NCBI GenBank assembly: GCA_005884985.1
Contig: VAYK01000131.1
Coordinates: 1 to 13,922, forward strand
Source: Actinomycetota bacterium
GTDB taxonomy: Bacteria; Actinomycetota; Thermoleophilia; Solirubrobacterales; 70-9
Direction of reading: 5' to 3'
Length of the DNA stretch: 13,922 nt
Positions 12,795 to 13,922 of the stretch are shown here, piece after piece (position 1 is the first letter of the stretch; each line of letters begins with the position of its first letter). The notes below the pieces were generated by a model. It ran no database searches, had not been told where the DNA came from, and saw only the letters and a list, made by a program, of their open reading frames with translations. The translations under genes were made by a program, and so were the position numbers.

Positions 12795-13922
12795 CTAGCT
12801 CCAGCGGTCCCAATGCCTCAGGTGCTTGGTGATCGCCTTCAAGAAGTGTCCGCCCTGGTACCAGCCCGGCGCCGACCACTCCTCGATGTGCAGGTGGCAG
12901 GCCGTGGCGTCGCCGGTCTGGCCCACGACGCCGATCCGCTGCCCGGTGCGCACCCTCTGTCCCTGGCGGAGATGGGACCGCCTCTTCAGGTGCGCATACA
13001 TCCAGTCGTGCCCGGTCTTCTTGCCGTCGATCACCAGGTAGTAGCCGGCGCCGCTTGCCTGGTAGGCCCTCCACTGCACGCGGCCACCGCGGGCCGCCAC
13101 CAGCGGGGTGCCGCATCGAGCCAAGACGTCCTGTCCCTCGTGGATGTGGCCCGACCGCGGGGCGCCAACCCCGTCGCCGTAGCTGTGACGGCCGCGAACC
13201 GGGAACTCGAAGCGGTGGTAGGAGAACCTGGCCTGTGTGGTCGATTCCATACTGCCGCTCTGGGGGCCGACGCGGAATTTGTAGTGGCCGTTGGAAGCCG
13301 GCTTGCCACGCCGGACTCCGCTCCATCTGGCGGTGTGGCTCGTATTCGGCGCCTGGGCGTGCTCGACCCAGCTGTCCACCACCGTGCCCGCCGGCCGCTT
13401 GACGACGTCGATCCTCACGTCGGTGGGCTCGCCGTTCGTGAACATGTAGGTCACCCTGGGCTTCTTCTTGCCGTAGTAGTAGGACCTGCGTGGCTTCGCG
13501 GAGGCGTCCCGGAGCTTGAAGTTCCCGGAGGACTGGATCTGCCCCGGCCCGACTATCTTGAGCACCTTGGGGGACGTGGCGCTGCGATAGGAGTCGGTCA
13601 CCTTCGGCTTGCCGGTCGCCGCGCCGCCGGGCACCCTGGCCTTGACCGAGCGGCTGGTCACGGCGATCGCGTCGGCTGCCGTCCGGCCACCGCCATTGGC
13701 GTTGAAGAGGACCTTCGAAACGCCGCTGAGATGACGACCTCTCACCTGGATCTTGGAGTCGGCGGTGGCCTTGTGGACGCCGCCGCAGGTGGAGATGCAC
13801 ACGACGTCCGTGACCTTTGGTGTTTTGGGGGGAGTGACCCCGCCACCGCCGGCGAAGGCCACGCCAGCCCACACGGACAGCGATGCCACCACGACCGCCG
13901 CGGGTACCGCTGGTTGCCATCC
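12795..13922 (-). CDS. Secreted M23 family metallopeptidase, upstream paralogue (5' end beyond the window)
   Basis: The frame is open from the window edge to TAG at 12797-12795. A signal-peptide hydrophobic core (AVPAAVVVASLSVWAGVAFA) is cut by the edge, and the first in-window GTG (13892) lies inside it without a ribosome site, so the true start is probably outside. Domains follow the same order as the downstream paralogue: a CISTC pair, an IPT/TIG-like domain (KIQVRGRHLSGVSKVLF), a FlgD/Ig-like segment ending near GHYKFRVG, then the M23 domain. All metal and catalytic motifs are intact: HEGQD (His codon 13142-13140), YAHL, and HLH (codons 13 bases around 12888-12896). Both paralogues end in RWDxWS after a GWxxGG stretch. 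It is likely an exported peptidoglycan endopeptidase. The two genes are tandem and in the same frame. Confidence 0.92.
   Translation of the reverse strand, partial: GWQPAVPAAVVVASLSVWAGVAFAGGGGVTPPKTPKVTDVVCISTCGGVHKATADSKIQVRGRHLSGVSKVLFNANGGGRTAADAIAVTSRSVKARVPGGAATGKPKVTDSYRSATSPKVLKIVGPGQIQSSGNFKLRDASAKPRRSYYYGKKKPRVTYMFTNGEPTDVRIDVVKRPAGTVVDSWVEHAQAPNTSHTARWSGVRRGKPASNGHYKFRVGPQSGSMESTTQARFSYHRFEFPVRGRHSYGDGVGAPRSGHIHEGQDVLARCGTPLVAARGGRVQWRAYQASGAGYYLVIDGKKTGHDWMYAHLKRRSHLRQGQRVRTGQRIGVVGQTGDATACHLHIEEWSAPGWYQGGHFLKAITKHLRHWDRWS

Overview
The window is GC-rich, densely packed bacterial chromosome with short intergenic gaps and frequent GTG/TTG starts. The gene content fits a high-GC actinobacterium. 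It includes a GuaB3-type IMP dehydrogenase-related protein next to guaA, an actinobacterial-style PyrF, leaderless-looking promoters, and several secreted LysM, M15 and M23 wall hydrolases. My best guess is the deep-branching class Thermoleophilia (Solirubrobacterales-like); this rests on gene style, not on a marker gene. I see no rRNA, tRNA, CRISPR array, insertion sequence, prophage or attachment site. This looks like core rather than accessory DNA.

Layout. Left edge (1-1940): a metallophosphoesterase (minus strand, cut by the window edge) and a Ste24-like M48 membrane protease (plus) diverge from a 24-bp gap that holds two overlapping -10-like elements. Positions 1991-4978 (plus): argS with a leaderless-type promoter, then an HU-family nucleoid protein (TTG start) and pyrF. 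Positions 5137-7728 (plus): a membrane-anchored single-LysM protein, a serine D-Ala-D-Ala carboxypeptidase and a PfkB-family sugar kinase. The kinase meets, tail to tail on a shared CTAG, a minus-strand secreted protein with two LysM repeats and an M15 peptidase domain (7725-8597). A 272-bp divergent spacer (8598-8869) holds a convincing intrinsic terminator oriented towards guaB3, with an upstream repeat that could form an alternative fold. Then come guaB3 and guaA, overlapping by 8 bp (8870-11642, plus). The right edge (11649-13922, minus) holds two tandem, diverged paralogues of a secreted M23 peptidase; the upstream one runs off the window.

How the genes work together. Two themes alternate. 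One is nucleotide and translation housekeeping: ArgRS, OMP decarboxylase for UMP, and GuaB3 plus GuaA for IMP to XMP to GMP. The other is cell-wall turnover: LysM anchor, DD-carboxypeptidase, LysM-M15 and two M23 proteins. No single new system is evident.

The most surprising observations are at key residues. PyrF has Glu where the catalytic Lys of the DxKxxD motif is expected. ArgRS has TVAA in place of the HxGH of the class I HIGH motif. One M23 paralogue has Met in place of the first His of the HxH motif. The terminator-containing guaB3 leader is the best candidate for an undescribed regulatory RNA.
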